Notes: a model not told the origin generated them from the sequence alone. A DNA stretch of 64,000 nt from Idiomarina sp. A28L (GCF_000218785.1 NZ_AFPO01000007.1:1-64000); one strand, 5' to 3'. Shown: positions 30,501-49,000, counted from the first letter of the stretch. A program made the numbers and translations.

Positions 30501-33500
30501 TCATTACCCTCCGGCAATAGAGCCGGTAATGGTTGACACCTCACTTGCTGTGTACGCTGGACTCGAGGAAAATAAAGTTTCACAGATGTACCCTCATCCG
30601 GCTTTGAGTAAATGCTAATATGCCCACCTGACTGTTTGGTGAAACCAAACACCATGCTTAAACCAAGACCACTACCTTTTCCAACTGATTTAGTGGTAAA
30701 GAAAGGCTCAAATGCTCGCTGAAACACCTCAGTGCTCATGCCTACCCCTGTATCCGCCACACATATCATCACATATTCACCAGGAGCAACTTCACCGTGC
30801 CGTTCAGCATAATGTTGATCCAATAGTATGTTGTTGGTTTCAATGGTTATCTTGCCCCCACCCGGCATGGCATCACGCGCATTAACAACGAGGTTAAGCA
30901 AAGCTGCATCAAGTTCACCGGCATCAATCTCCGCCACCCCTAAATCGTTCGCTAGCGAGATATCTATTTCGATATTCTCCGGCAAAGTGCGGCAAATGAG
31001 CCTCTGCAAGGCTTCAGCCCGCTCGTTAAGATTCGTAAGTTTAGGATTGAGTGGTTTGCGGCGCGCAAACGCTAAAAGGCGGCTGGTGAGGTCAGCTCCT
31101 CTCGTGGCTGCAGATATTATCATACCGGCCATGACCTGAAGTTCTTTATCAACAGCCCGCTCTACCATCATTTCCGCATTTCCTAAAATAACCGTCAATA
31201 AATTATTGAAATCATGGGCTACTCCTCCGGTCAGATGGCCTACAGCCTCAAGCTTTTGCGATTCACGTAGCTTTAATTCCAATTCCATTCTTTCTGTAAT
31301 ATCGAGCATACTCCCAACCATTCGAGTTGCCTTACCATTCGCATCACGAACCACAAATCCACGGTCAACAACATTCGCAATTTGTCCATTTCGTTTAATG
31401 AAGCGATACTCGCCCTTCCAATAGTCTTTATCACCCTCAATAATCTCATGAATACTTTTAACAACCTCCTCAAGATCCTCTGGGTGAATGCGACGTGTCC
31501 AAGATTCCGGGCCCGGTTCCAATTCCGATGGGGAATACCCGAATAACTCAGTTATTGAATCATTCCACCAGACTTTATCCATTGCAAAATTCCAGTCCCA
31601 AATTACGTCGCGGGTGGCTTTTGAAATTAGGTTAAACCGTTCTTGGTGTTCATGTTCGCGCGTCACATCCCGAAAATAAACCGCGAGACCATCGGGGATT
31701 GGATAGGCGTTAATCTCAAACCATTTATTCAATGGCTCAAAAAACTCTCGAAAACTCACGGTTTTTTGGCTTTCAAGTGCTTTTTTATACTGCTGTTCTA
31801 TCTGACTTCCTCTAGCTTCGGGAAACTCTGTCCAAATATGTTTCCCCATCAAATCATCTGCGCAGCGATTCAACAGTTGGCTCGCCTGTTGATTGAGGTA
31901 GGTAAAGTGCCACTGCTGATCCAATGCAAAAAACGCATCACTAATACTCTCGAGAATATTTAGGCGCTCGCGCTCTTTTTCGTCGGCTCGAAGCTGTGCT
32001 TCTTGCAACACAGAAATATCTTGAAATGCCCCCTGAACTGCTATGATTTTACCTTGCTCATTCGATTCTGCTTCACCGATTGCTCTCACCCAAGGGCGTC
32101 TACCGTCGGGGCACAGTAGCTGGCAGATAATATCAAACGCATCACCCTCCTGGACACATTGCTCGAATGCCGCTTCAACCATTGGACGAAATTCTGGAGC
32201 ATAAAATTGTGTAGCCTCGTCAATATTGGAGGGCGCATAATCAACAGGCATACCATGAATGGCAGCTGTCTCCGATGTCCAGAATACAGTCATGGAATCC
32301 AGCTCTATACGCCAACCCCCTAAATGTGCTTTCTCACCGGCCAATCGGAGCAGCTGCTCTGCCCGTGTCAATTTGTCACGCGTTGTTATCGAAGAAGTAA
32401 TATCCTGAACGTAGCCAACAACAATTTCACCATCAGGACTAGTATGACGTTCACCGACACCTTTGATGCATCGAGCACGGCCATCTCGAGCAAGAATACG
32501 GTGCTCGAACAGGATTTGGGGAGCATCTTCATTAGAAAAGGTTTTATAAATTGCGCGTACGTTCTCCCTGTCATCGGGATGTACCATGGCAAAGTATTCA
32601 TCAAGATTTGATGGAGATGAGCAATTAGACACATCGTAGAAGTCAAAAACTTCCTTCGACCAATTCAGATCTCCTGTTCTTGGGTTATATTCCCAAGTGC
32701 CAATACTCAACAGCCGCTCGCACGTGCGCATACGAGCCTCGTATTCCTGTAGCTTTGATAAGGTTTGTCTCAACTCTTTCGAACGAATCATGATGTCTTG
32801 AATAGCCAGACGGTTATTGGGTTCGTTCAACGATTCTATATTTTCGTCCTGCAAGATTTTCGTCACATCCTCCACTCGGTGCATGATAAACTCTACTGCA
32901 CCGGTGTTGTCTAAAACTGGAGTGTTCACCGGACTCCAGAATCGCTCTTCATAGCCGCCTGCGCGCAAACGTATCGGATAGCGTTGAACGGCCATTATAT
33001 CGGCTGTTTTCATTGACAAAACCCTTTGCAACGAAGCCGCGAGCGTTTTTACACCGTCGGATGACGGATCATCAGGATTATCCGGAAAAACCTCAAAGAG
33101 TGTTTTTCCGACAAGATCACTCTCTTGTGACATCGTGGCTCTTAAATATTCATCAGTGACAGCAATAATTTCGAATTTTTCTGGGAGTAAGACCAGAACT
33201 TTTCCTGGTGAGGCTTTGAACAACCGTTGATATAAAGCATCATCAGATCGAGTCATTTTTTGTTTACCCCTCCTCACTTTTTACTCCAAGCCAAAGCGGC
33301 CTGCTCATCCATCGGCCGAGCGATAAAATAGCCTTGAGCCTCATCGCATCCTAGGTCTATCAGGTGATGTAAGGCCTCCTCGTCCTCTACGCCTTCGGCT
33401 ACCACATTCAATCCCAACGATTTTCCAAGTCCGATCACAGCTCCAACGATTTTTTGGGACTCATCAGAACTGGATAGTGTTTTTACAAACATCTGATCGA

Positions 33501-36500
33501 TCTTCAATTCTGAAAAAGGTAGCCGCGCCAGTTGCACTAGGGAGGAATAGCCAACTCCAAAATCATCAATTGACAAATGAAATCCGCGAATCCGAAACTG
33601 TGTCAAGCTTTCTAACAAAGCTAGAGGATTGTCCATGCTGGCTGTTTCAGTAACTTCTAAGATGATTTTTGATGGGGAAATATTATTATTCTGACACTCA
33701 GTAAGCAGCCAGCGTGGAAAAGTTTCGTCGGCCAAATTAATCGGTGAAAGGTTGAGCGCATATTTAAGGTTCTGAGACTCCGCTTCACGTGGGATATTTC
33801 TCAGGGCAAAACTGTAAATTTGGCGAGTGAGTTCATCGATCTGGCCTGACCGTTCCGCCAAGCCAATAAACTGATCTGGAGGTACCATACTTCCATCTTC
33901 ACGCTGCCAACGCGCCAAACACTCAAATCCGACCAACTTACCTGTAAAGCAAGAAATTTTGGGCTGAAAGTGAGTAACGAAAACGTTAGCACTAAGCGCG
34001 TCGTGAAGTTGTTCAGCGGTCACTGATTGCATTGAATATTTGCGTGGCAGAGCAACTTGCTGGGTATCTAATGCCAACAATGCCAGCAGCTCTGAACGAG
34101 AAAACGGCTTTGATAATGTGCCCAACAATCTCAGGTCGTTTTCGCGGACAGCTCTCGCCGATGAATCCAAGATACGACCCCCCAAACCTGACATGATAAT
34201 TACAGCAGCTTGGAATCCTATTTCAGCCAACTCGTGAATAACTTCTATGCCGTCACGTTCTGCCAACTGGAGGTCGACCATTACGTGAGTGGGTGACCAA
34301 GCTAGTACTTTCTCCATAAAAACATCACAATCATCTGTGTAATCAGTTTCAAAGGCTGAAGCTTTGGCCATCAAACAGATTGTGCTAGCCACGTCCATTT
34401 CATCATCAAGAACCAATAAACGGCCCACGCTTTTTTCTACTTGCATGAAAGTGCCCTCAATAAACAAAGCCGTTTTAATTCGGCTCACAACGGAGATTTA
34501 TCAATCATCGAAACTTTTTTTCATGCAACGTCTCTGCAGTAAATCACGGTTAAGCGTAATTTTTGACAACAAAGAGAGCCGTCGAATTCAATCTCAAACA
34601 AAGCATCCAATACTTCTGGGCGAGCCTACATAGTAGTTTCTGAACCAACAGACACCTAATCAATACTACTGTTTTTTTTACAATATCCTCTTAACAATTT
34701 CAATACTAGCGAGCATAGCTGTGAAATTGGTAACGCTGTAACGTTTCAATCGAAGCAAATGTTTATGGTTTTCAAATTACAAACATGCATTTCCTTCAGA
34801 TAAACGCCAATTTAGCCCAAGATTTTTCCTTTTACTTACATTCATTCGCAAGCAAAACTCACCAAACACAACTAGTGTTAAACCATTGGCCCACCGGTTG
34901 CGCCAGTTGGGGTACTAACAGGTGGATTAGATTGTTTGCAAAGAAAGATGTAATCCGTGCTGCGCTCACTACCATTTCAGGTTGATCGCAGAGGCGCTCA
35001 GGAGGAGCTATGGATTTAAAAAGTGGATACCCATTTTGGGCAGTTAAAAATGGTCTTATGTCGGCCTTCCCTGCCGTAAAAGCCGATTTAAAATGTGATG
35101 TTGTGGTGATTGGCGGCGGCATCACCGGCGCTTTGATTGCCGATGAGTTAATTACAAGTGGCTTCGCTACCGTGGTAGTTGAGCAACGCGATATTGGCTG
35201 GGGGAGCACCTCTGCTAGTACGGCGTTACTGCAATATGAAATCGATACACATTTATTGGATCTCGTTAAATGGTACGGTGAAGAAAATGGAGTAATGGCC
35301 TATCAGGGCTGTTCCGATGCGATTAATGCTCTTGCTGAGCTCGTTTCTGAGGTTGGTGATGTTGATTTCGCTCGCCAACAAAGCCTTTACTTTGCCAGCC
35401 AGCCGGAAGATGAGAATACGCTACACAACGAGTTTAAGTTACGCCACAAGCACGGCTTTAAAGCTGATTGGCTCGCCGCTAATGCGGTACGAGAACGCTA
35501 CGGCCTGCTATCTTCGGGAGCTATCTTAACCCACCATGCCGCGCGTATAGATCCCTACCGCATGACGTATCGGTTATTAGAACGATTAGTTACTCGCGGC
35601 GGCCAAGTGTTCGATAGAACCACCATTGAAGCCATCACAACCCATGAAAACGGGGTTACTTTGCGCACCGAGGAAGGGGTAAAAATTAGCTGCCAGTATG
35701 TAGTTCTGGCGGCAGGCTACGCCTCGCAAAAATGGTTGCAGCAAAAGGTGGCGAAAAACCTTAGCACTTATGCTTTCATAACCGACCCGATGGATGCAGA
35801 TACCCTTGGGGCATTAACCACTACCATGATGTGGGAATCGGCGCGCCCATATTTGTATTTTCGTTGCACGGGTGAAGGGCGCTTATTGGTAGGTGGAGAA
35901 GATGACGACATTGATATTCCGACGAAACGCGATGCTCGAGTGGAGAAAAAATGCCAAAAGCTTATCAATCGTATCGCTGATATTTTTCCTAACTTTGAGC
36001 TTAAGCCAACATTTTCTTGGGCTGGCACATTTGCTGAAACAGCTGATGGCTTACCGTTCTTTGGCCCGCACGAACAACATGGCCCACGTGTGCTTTTTGC
36101 TATGGCTTACGGTGGCAACGGCATTACTTACAGCATGATCGGCGCAAAATTACTTCGCGAACAAATTCAGGGCAGGCAACACAAATTAGCCCAATTATTT
36201 TCGTTCGAACGCCTAAGCTAATGCGTGATTTGTACCAGCCTGCAATGAGACGATTGCAAGCTGGTACAACCCGAACTTAAAGCCCTTTGAATTCGAACGG
36301 CGCCGAAGCTGCAAAGTATGCGCTTGCTTCACCCGCATAAATCTCGCCTTGATCGAGCGCTAATTTTTTAACCGGTGCATTCGCGCTGAAATCTACATTA
36401 GCGAAATCTACCCAAACTACGTTCGGGGTAAGCACATTTTCAAAGTAATATACTAAATTGCTTTGATCAGCTACCACACGCCAACGAGTGTTTGATAAAT

Positions 36501-39500
36501 GCGGTTCTTCTGGCGTACCAATGCCGTAAGGCACAGATACATTACGAACAACGCTAAAAACACTGGCGGCAGCAATTTGCGGGTTGCTAGTTTGCGGAAT
36601 CATATCGAGGTAATAGGAAGCACGTACAAAGCGATCGGCTGCTTTACCAGTGCCCGGCAGAAATGCCTTGCCTGGAACTGTATCCCAATAGCTCTTAATA
36701 GCGAGCTGCTGTTCAAAAGGTGGATCGTTCGTCATTACTTGATAATCGCGGCTATGATGCACCACTAGTTTGCCGCCAATATATTCAAAAATGGCACTAT
36801 CGCCACTGGCATCAGAAAGCGATAAATGCACGGTTGTAAACTTATCAGTTCCCGGAATAAAATCAGAAACAATGGCGAATGGCTCATCTTGAAAAAATGC
36901 CACCGCTTCCGCAACGGTTGCGAAATTATCCAATGCATATTGGCCCCAAGCAGAAATGGTAAGGCCTGGTGTATCACCGCGAGCATCAAATTCAGGATAT
37001 TCAGAAGCAACTAACCACAGCATATTGGCCACTAGGCCCTTTTCATTCATACCATCGGGTGTAGAGATATCCCATGAGCTAGCAGCTACGCTGCCATACT
37101 TAGATTGCCAAGTAATTGAATTTGGCCCCACTTGCCCACTGCGCTCCATACCCCGAGGAAAAATCCACAAATTGGCTGGAATATCGATGGAGAAATCCAT
37201 ACTACGGCCGGTAAGAACAGTGTTATCTGGGCCCAAATAAACCAGCCGTGTGCATGCATCAGCTGTTGGCATAGTAACCGTGGCAGCAAAAACAGCCGCT
37301 GCAATAGTAGAGTATAGTTTTTTCATTTAGTCCCTTCCTAATAACGAGAGTATTCCTAACAAGGCGATATTGCATCACATAATTACAACATTTAACTGTA
37401 ATTTGATCATCGCTCTCGAAAAAACTAACGCTTAAACCGGATAAGTATTTTAATTTTCATATAAAAACTCTGACGCAATACCTTCAGTTCTTAATTAACG
37501 ATTTCAAACGCTTTTCAATCGACCGAAGCTCCTGCATGGTTTGGCTATGGTTCGTTTGCATATAAATCCACAGCTTAGTGGCCATTTGGCCATTAAGCGT
37601 AAGGATAAACAATACTCCCCAAAATACCTGAGTATTTGGGGAGGCTGTAAAAAACTGGTAGGCACAAAATGCCATTATCACCGTTAGTATCACGCCCAAA
37701 CAATAACCAATTTTAAGCAACCAGCCTAAATCACCGTTAATTCCCTGTTTTAAATACGCGATTAAGCCTTTCATACCCTTACTCTCTGTATGTATCTTTT
37801 TGTTTGCTACGTTCATCGCTCGCTACTCCAATTCCTGTTGTGTGCTATTCGATACAAATCCATTTAGTGGATTCTCATGTAATAATTGATAGCACTACTT
37901 ATGAATTTCTGCGAGTTTTGAAAATTATAAAAATGAACCAAGCATATTACCCCGTGCGGAATCGCCGCCCGCAGCGTGAACGAAAACCAAAAGCGGAAAA
38001 TTTAAGCTACTTTGAGCAGGCGTTCGTGTGCTTGAAAGAAGATCCGGATCGCGTAGCAATATTGCGCGCGAACGTTAACCATTATCAGCAGAAGAAGCAT
38101 TTACCGAAGGCAGCAAAAGCAGCTATTACGCGATTTGAGTATTTACTTGCGGTTACGGAAAATCCGGAAGAAATGGAACGTCGGGTAATGGAAGATAGTT
38201 ATGAGGGGCGTAAATTTCGGCAAATGCCCCTGCTGCTAAAGGGCATTAGCACAAATTCTGAATAAACTTCCCCGCACAAGTTTTTGCTATCTACCTTGTT
38301 GCAGGCTCAACGCAAACCACTAAGAGTTCTTCTTAATCGCTTTACGAATCAAACTACGAGTAGGTTTCTTACTTGGTTTTGAATCACGGGGCCCTGATTT
38401 TCCAACTGCAGCTTTGGAGTTCTTATCACTTCTACTTCGTGTGCCCCACGGATCTGGCTTCGCGCCTTGGCGTTTGCTAACGGTATCTTTACCAGCACGC
38501 GCTTTCGGCTTATTCACCGGTTTCTTTTTCTTATGCCCTGCCGGGGCTTCTGATGATGAGTGCGCCACCGATTGCAATAAGGTATCCAGTTCCTGTTCAG
38601 TTAAATCGCGCCATTCCCCAATGCCTAAACCTTTCAGCTCAATATTCATTATGCGAATGCGCTCAAGCTTTTTCACTTCATAATCAAAGTGCTCACACAT
38701 GCGGCGAATTTGCCGATTCAGCCCTTGCACCAAAGTAATTTTAAATACAAAACGGGAAACCTTACTAACCTTACATTTTTTAGTAATCTCGCCAAGTATT
38801 GGAACGCCGCGGCTCATGCCCTGAATAAAATCATCAGTAACTGGCTTATTTACCGTAACCACGTATTCCTTTTCGTGGTTGTTACCAGCACGCAAAATTT
38901 TATTTACCAAATCACCATTGCTGGTAAGAAAAATTAAACCTTGGGAATCTTTATCGAGCCGACCAATCGGAAATATGCGTTTTTCATGATTCACAAAATC
39001 AGCCATATTGGCTCTTTCGGCTGAATCTGTAGTGCTTACAATGCCAACTGGCTTATTTAGAGCAATGAACACAAAACCTTCTTTGTTCTGCGATTCTATC
39101 AGCTGGCCATTTACCTTCACTTCATCATCTGGGCCCACCTTCTCACCCATAACCGCTCGCCGGCCATTAATAAAAACATTACCTTGTTCAATAAAGCGAT
39201 CGGCCTCGCGGCGCGAGCAAATTCCGCTTTCGCTAATGTATTTATTTAACCGCGTTTCTGAAGTATTCGGCATGAATATTTAACTTTTATTAGAGTGAAT
39301 CGAATCATTCATTGATGTATTGTTTAATTACGCTAGGGTTGCACCCAGAAGCGTTCAAGTTTTTAGGCAAAACCCCGATATAACAGGGAAGAGAAACCAG
39401 AACCCGGGACGCTAATTATAAAGTAAATTATTCTTCTGCAAAACAAAGAGTGAAATAACGTGTTAGGCAGGGAACAAAACTGGGTACAAAACCGTAGTCA

Positions 39501-40852
39501 ATACAAAGCACAAGATATCATAATCAGGAGCCACTTCGTTGCACTTACCCACACTGATAGGAATTATTCTCTTACTTAACCTCATTCTGGGTGGTTTGTT
39601 ACTGGTGATCTATAAACTACGCCAACAGCAACGATGCTTCTTGTATTGGGCTGTTTCCTGCTGGGTATTTGTGGCCGGTGGCAGTATTGCGGCTGCACGA
39701 AATTACATTGATATGCCATGGCTTACCCACTGGTTTGCATCGGTTCTATTAATTGCTGCTCCACTGCTTGCGGTAAAAGGCGTTCAACATTTTCGGGCAC
39801 CACGAAGCGCGCGAAAATGGCGCGGGCAAATCATTCTAATGCTGGCTATTGCCATCGGATTAGCCCTTCTTTATCCGATGTATGCTTGGATTTCTCCAGT
39901 TACTTCAATTTTAATCGCCAGTTTATTCCTTTGGGCCGTATATCTGCTTGTTAATGTAAAAGCCTCAATGCAACTGCCGCAACAACTGCTGTGTTTGTTC
40001 TTCTCGCTACATGTAATCACCATGCTTCTGCAGGCAGGTTCCATGATAGTTACTTTAATCGCTGCACCGGGGGCACAGCCAGTTGCACAAGTAGATACCG
40101 GAATTATCGCAAGTGCCGTTGTTGAAGCGCCCGAGGCCAGCATGAGCTCAATGCTACATATTACTTTTATCAGCCATTTATTGCTCACCACCACTACCGC
40201 GCTTATGTTTCCACTGTTGGTTTTTTCCAAAACCGAAGAGCGGCTTGTTGAATTAGCCAATATCGATGATTTAACCAAGCTCTATAATCGCCGGGCGTTT
40301 TTTCAAGAAGCCGAAGAGCAATTCAAATATGCCCGCATAAACAACACGAATATATGCGTTTTAATGGTCGATTTAGATTATTTTAAAGATGTAAACGATA
40401 CTTGGGGCCATGCTGTGGGCGATGAATGCCTACGCTGGGTAGCAAAGTGCTTACAAAACGAGCTTCGAGATACCGATATTCTTGCCCGAGTAGGTGGTGA
40501 AGAGTTCGCAATTGCGTTGCCCGGTGTAGATCTTGAAAGAGCGCGTTTACTAAGTAACCGATTATGCAAACGAGTTGCCGCCAAGCCAGTGAAAATAGAT
40601 AACCTTAGTATTCCTCTGTCGATAAGTATCGGTGGCGTACTTTGCATTCCCGAACATACCGATTTCCAAATGTTACTCAGTGATGCCGATAAAGCGTTGT
40701 ATCAAGCCAAGGAAAACGGCCGTAACCAAGTTGTTTTTACTTAACTATCGGCCTTAACTACTAGCCTTAACTATAGATCCTAGATTGCACCCATAAAAAA
40801 AAGGGAGCGCATGGCGCTCCCTTTCACTATGGTTTGTAGCTATTTGTAATTA

Positions 40853-43072
<2,220 letters not shown>

Positions 43073-46000
43073 CTAGTTTTCGGTGATTTTTGTGGTTCAC
43101 CGCCATGCTGTTGATTTTTACGTTAGTTACTAACAACATAGGTACTTTTTATCTTTAACGAATATAGACCCCACCAGCAAGCATTGAAAGTTTGTTTTCT
43201 CGAATAGCCTAATTGGTTTTTTGAATTGATGCATAAAAAAGGCTAAAAAACGATATATATAAGTAGCTTACACAGTGATTTCTGGCATTATATGATTGCT
43301 CTTTATGAGCCCATAATAATAAAAATATCGGAGACCATATGGAAGTTTATCGCCGCCACATGCGCCAACTAAACCGGCGCTTATTATTGATAACTGCGTT
43401 ACTTTTGGTGTTTTGGTTGGAGTTTAGTGTGTTCCAGCTACGCCCTGAATTCACCGGCATGTTGGAATTCATCGTAGAACGCGTAATAAAAACATTAGCT
43501 TTCTGGGCGTGGCCCATGCTTTTCTTTATGTTCTTCCAGCCTATCGTAAACAAGTTCTTCTTTTTGCATTACGAGGGCGAAGTAACCCCAACTACTTTTA
43601 AGTTTGAAGCCCGCTTCTTTTTCGCTGTATTCTTTTTATACACCGCTATTGGTTTATTTATTGTGGCGGCTATAACTTCTGCTTTTGGCATAATAAACCA
43701 AGGCTGGGCCGCATATACAGAATCGCTGCAGTTTAGTTTTCATATCCATATGCTTATTCAGTTTGTGCGCGCTTTCACCTTACCGGCAGGTGCAATAGCG
43801 AGCGAGAATATTCAATCGCCCTTATTTATGATTATCGGCACATTAGCTCTTCTGCTGGGCTATGCACTGTACAGCTTTGTGTTAATTGCCAGCAAAGGCC
43901 GCCCGGATAAATTTATAAAGTACAATAAAACCCAACAACAGTACGAAGCTCATAATGCCTACTTTATTCGTGCTATCGATTTTTTAAATCGAACCCTCAA
44001 CATCAAATCTGCCACCAAATTGTTGGTTGTGCTGTTTTTTGTATTACTGGTTATCGCCATTTTTGTGCCGGCCCTCAACGCTTCGAAGATCGTTCGTTTA
44101 TTTTGGGCCTCAGTGCTTCATTCCGCGCTCTTCTTGGCATTGCGAGCTTGTTATCGGTTCTTGAAATTCTGGTGGGATAAAATCTTTGCAGTACAAGATT
44201 ATGAACTCACTAAGCCAATGTTCTATAGCTCAAAAGATCTCTGGCTGAATCACACTGCGGCGCGTGATATCTGGGTGCCGCACTATAAACCCCCAACTTC
44301 GGGCTCTAGCACTAGTTCAACTTCCAGCCCCAGCAGGCGTTCTGGATCGAAGTTTCCAAAATTAATCGCAATTCCTTGGATAGTCGCAATCGAAATAACG
44401 TTGTTTTTCGTAGTATTAGCAGTGGTGGGTGGCTTTGCGTTTAGCTATCACCCAGCATATGTGGAAATGATTAAATCGCTGAATGCGGTGGCGATGGTGA
44501 AAGCTATTTATCAACACACAGGCTTTTTCTGGCACGCTATTTTTGCACTCTATGTGGCATGGCGTTTATTCCATCGATTCGGCCGGTTTAACCTTGGCTT
44601 CTTTGAAACCATTGGGCGGTTAGTTACGCGTTGGTCTGATTAGTTGGTGCCTTATTATAGCGGGCAATAATAACGAGCAATAAAAAATAGCACGTACATT
44701 AAGGAATGAACAATGCAGCTATTTATGGTTTATTTAGGTGGCACAGCGCCAAATGCAAACATTGAGTTGCACGATATTCGCTTTGTGGTTGGTGAAACCA
44801 TCGAAGATTGTTACCCCGCGTTGCGCCAGCAGTGGTTTGGCACCGTGAAAGGGCTACACTTAGATAGCTATTTAGCTGTTCACCATGTTGATGGCTATCA
44901 AGTGCAACTAAGCGAAACGCCACAAGCGCAAGCCCAGAAACTTTGGTTTGTGAACTTCGGCGGTTACTACCCGGGGCGCATTCCGGAGTTTCATGATTTC
45001 ACCCTTTGTGTTGCCGAAACGGCCGATGAAGCAAAGCGCATTGCTAAAGGCCGGCTGCTCACTGATAGTATTGAGCAGCACAAAGACGATCTCTATAACG
45101 TTGATGATTGTTTAGCGGTTGATTTACTCGGTGGCTGGCATGTTCACCTCAAGCACGATGGCGGCATGCAAGCTTTGCAACCTGACTGGGCGGGTTATCA
45201 CGTTATTGGCTAGGCACTTTAATGCTAAAAAATAAAGCCCCCTTGAACATGCCGCTAATTGCATAGATTCAAGGGGGCTTTTTTGTTTGTTGAAGCTCTA
45301 GGTAGGCTTAGGCTACAGGCACGCGAACCCAGCCTTCCATTAAAACGCGTGCGCTGCGGCTCATAATGGCTTTGGTTACTTGCCACTCACCATCTACTAA
45401 CTTAGCTTCAGCGCCCACCCGTAAGGTGCCCGAAGGGTGCCCAAAGGTAACAGCCGTGCGCTCACCACCGCCTGCCGCTAAGTTCACCAGTGTACCCGGA
45501 ACCGCCGCCGCTGTGCCGATGGCTACCGCTGCCGTGCCCATCATCGCGTGATGTAACTTACCCATTGAAAGTGCGCGCACATTCAAATCGATATCATCCG
45601 CATTAATGTTCTTACCACTGGAGGAAACATAACTTTCCGGTGGTGCTACAAAGGCTATTTTCGGCGTGTGCTGGCGCGCTTCCGCTTCTTCAAGCGATTG
45701 AATTAAGCCCATGTGCTTGGCACCATAAGCGCGTAGCTTCTCGAACATGGCAAGCGCTTCAGGATTTTCGTTAATTGCGCCTTGCAGCTCTGTGCCGCTA
45801 TAACCGATATCGGCCGCATTCACAAAAATAGTAGGAATGCCGGCGTTAATCATGGTTGCTTGAAACGTACCTACACCCGGAACATTCAGTTCATCAATCA
45901 CGTTTCCGGTAGGGAACATTGAACCCTCACCATCGGCTGGATCCATAAACTCAATAGGCACTTCTGCAGATGGGAAGGTTACCCCATCAAGCTCAAAATC

Positions 46001-49000
46001 ACCGGTTTCTTGTACTTCGCCGTTGGTAATCGGCACATGCGCAATAATGGTTTTCTTGATGTTCGCCTGCCAAATGCGCACCACAGCAGTTCCATTCTCT
46101 GGAACACGGCTTGCATCAATAAGGCCACTGGTTACCGCGAACGAACCAACTGCAGAAGTAAGATTGCCGCAATTGCCGCTCCAATCAATAAAAGGCTTAT
46201 CAATAGCTACTTGGCCGAACAGGTAATCAACATCATGCTCCGCGCTTTCGCTTTTCGATAAAATAACCGTTTTGCTGGTGCTCGACGTGGCGCCGCCCAT
46301 ACCATCGGTATGCTTACCGTAAGGATCGGGGCTGCCAATTACCCGCAATAAAATAGCATCGCGGGCAGGCCCCGGTTGCTGTGCTTCTACAGGTAAATCA
46401 TCGAGGCGGAAGAACACCCCTTTACTAGTGCCGCCACGCATGTACGTGGCAGCGATTTTCATTTGCGGTTTATGCATCGCTCGACTCCAAGAAATCTTGC
46501 GCGAAACGCTGCAACACACCGCCAGCTTCGAATATTGATACTTCTTCCATCGTATCTAAGCGGCACTTCACTGGAACATCAACCCGCTCGCCATTTTTGC
46601 GATGAATTACCAAAGTAAGCTGCGCACCAGCGCTTGGCGTTCCCTCAACATCGAAGGTTTCGGTACCATCAATTTCCAACGTTTTGCGTGTGGTTCCAGC
46701 GGCAAATTCAAGCGGTAACACACCCATACCAAGGAGATTAGTACGATGAATACGCTCAAAACCTTCTGCTGCAATGGCTTCAACACCCGCTAAGCGAACG
46801 CCTTTCGCCGCCCAATCGCGTGAAGAGCCTTGGCCATAATCAGCACCGGCAATGATAATTAGTGGTTGTTTACGTTCCATGTAGGTTTCAATTGCTTCCC
46901 ACATGCGCACCACTTTGCCTTCTGGTTCAACACGGGCCAACGAACCTTGCTTCACTTTCCCGTCTACTATTGCCATCTCGTTGATGAGCTTCGGGTTAGC
47001 AAAGGTAGCGCGTTGTGCGGTTAGGTGATCACCACGGTGGGTAGCATAGGAGTTGAAATCTTCTTCCGGAACACCCATTTTTGCTAAATATTCACCGGCC
47101 GCGCTATCAGCCATAATCGCATTTGAAGGCGAAAGGTGATCGGTAGTGATGTTATCGCCAAGCACTGCTAAGGCACGCATACCACGTAAGCTTAACTCCC
47201 CTGCTAGCGCACCTTCCCAATAAGGAGGGCGGCGAATGTAGGTGCTCTGCGGGCGCCAGTTGTATAGCGGCTCGGTTTTTTCACCCATATCTACTGAAAT
47301 ATTAAACATTGGGTCGTAAACCTTTCGGAACTGTTCTGGTTTAACGCTTTTCTTCACGATTTCATCGATTTCTGCATCACTTGGCCAAATATCTTTCAAG
47401 GTTACCGGGTTGCCATCGGCATCATAACCAAGTGCATCTTTTTCGATATCAAAGCGAATCGTACCGGCAATAGCGTAAGCCACTACTAAAGGTGGCGATG
47501 CCAAAAATGCTTGCTTCGCATAAGGGTGAATACGGCCATCAAAGTTACGGTTACCGGAAAGTACCGCGGTAGCATAAAGATCGCGTTCAACAATTTCTTT
47601 CTGAATCACCGGATCAAGCGCGCCACTCATACCGTTACAAGTAGTACAAGCAAAGCCAACGACACCAAAACCAAGGGTTTCTAGCTCTGGTAATAATTTA
47701 GCTTCTTCCAAGTACATTTTTACAGTTTTTGAGCCCGGGGCTAAAGAGGTTTTCACCCATGACTTGCGGGTTAATCCAAGCTTATTCGCGTTGCGTGCGA
47801 TTAAGCCGGCAGCAATCATGTTGCGTGGGTTTGACGTATTGGTACAGCTGGTAATCGCGGCAATAATGCAGGCACCATCTGGCATTTTACCTTCTTCATT
47901 TTCCACCACACCGGAAATACCACGGGCAGCGAGTTCAGAAGCAGGTAACAATGAGTGAGGGTTCGAAGGCCCGGCTAAGTTGCGGTTTACTGATGATAAA
48001 TCAAACTTTAATATTCGTTCGTACTCCGCCGTTTTCAGGCTATCAGCCCATAAACCGGTTTCTTTGGCGAACTTCTCTACCAGTGCAACTTGATCATCAT
48101 CACGGCCCGTAAGCGTTAGATAATCAGTGGTTTGCTTATCAATATAGAACATCGCGGCAGTAGCACCGTATTCTGGTGTCATGTTCGAAATAGTTGCGCG
48201 ATCGCCTACGGTAAGCTTATCGGCGCCTTCGCCGTAAAACTCTAAGTAAGCGCCCACTACCCGTTCTTTCCTCAAGAATTCAGTAATCGCCAGCACTAAA
48301 TCGGTACTGGTAATGCCTTCACGCAACTTACCAGTAAGCTCTACACCAATAATATCGGGCAAGCGCATGTAAGAAGCACGGCCCAGCATAACGCTTTCGG
48401 CTTCTAAACCACCTACACCCACCGAAATAACACCTAGGGCATCAACCATTGGCGTATGGCTATCGGTACCAACACAGGTATCAACAAAAGCTACACCGTT
48501 TTGCACTTGCACAACCGGTGACATTTTCTCAAGGTTGATCTGGTGCATAATGCCATTGCCTGGAGGAATTACATCTACATTTTTAAACGCAGTTTTTGTC
48601 CAGTTAATAAAGTGGAAGCGATCATCGTTTCGGCGATCTTCAATCGCGCGGTTTTTCTCAAATGCATCGGTATCAAAACCTGCATGCTCAACAGCCAACG
48701 AGTGATCAACTATAAGTTGAGTTGGCACAACTGGGTTTACTTTGGCTGGATCGCCGCCTTTTTGGGCTATTGCATCACGTAAGCCGGCTAAATCAACCAA
48801 TGCGGTTTGCCCTAAAATATCGTGACAAACTACGCGCGCCGGATACCAAGGGAAATCAAGATCACGCTTGCGTTCGATAATTTGTTTCAACGCCGGAGTT
48901 AATTGCTCAGGCGGGCAACGGCGAACTAAGTTTTCAGCCAATACACGTGAAGTGTATGGCAATTTTTCATAGGCACCTGGCTGAATAGTTTCTACCGCAG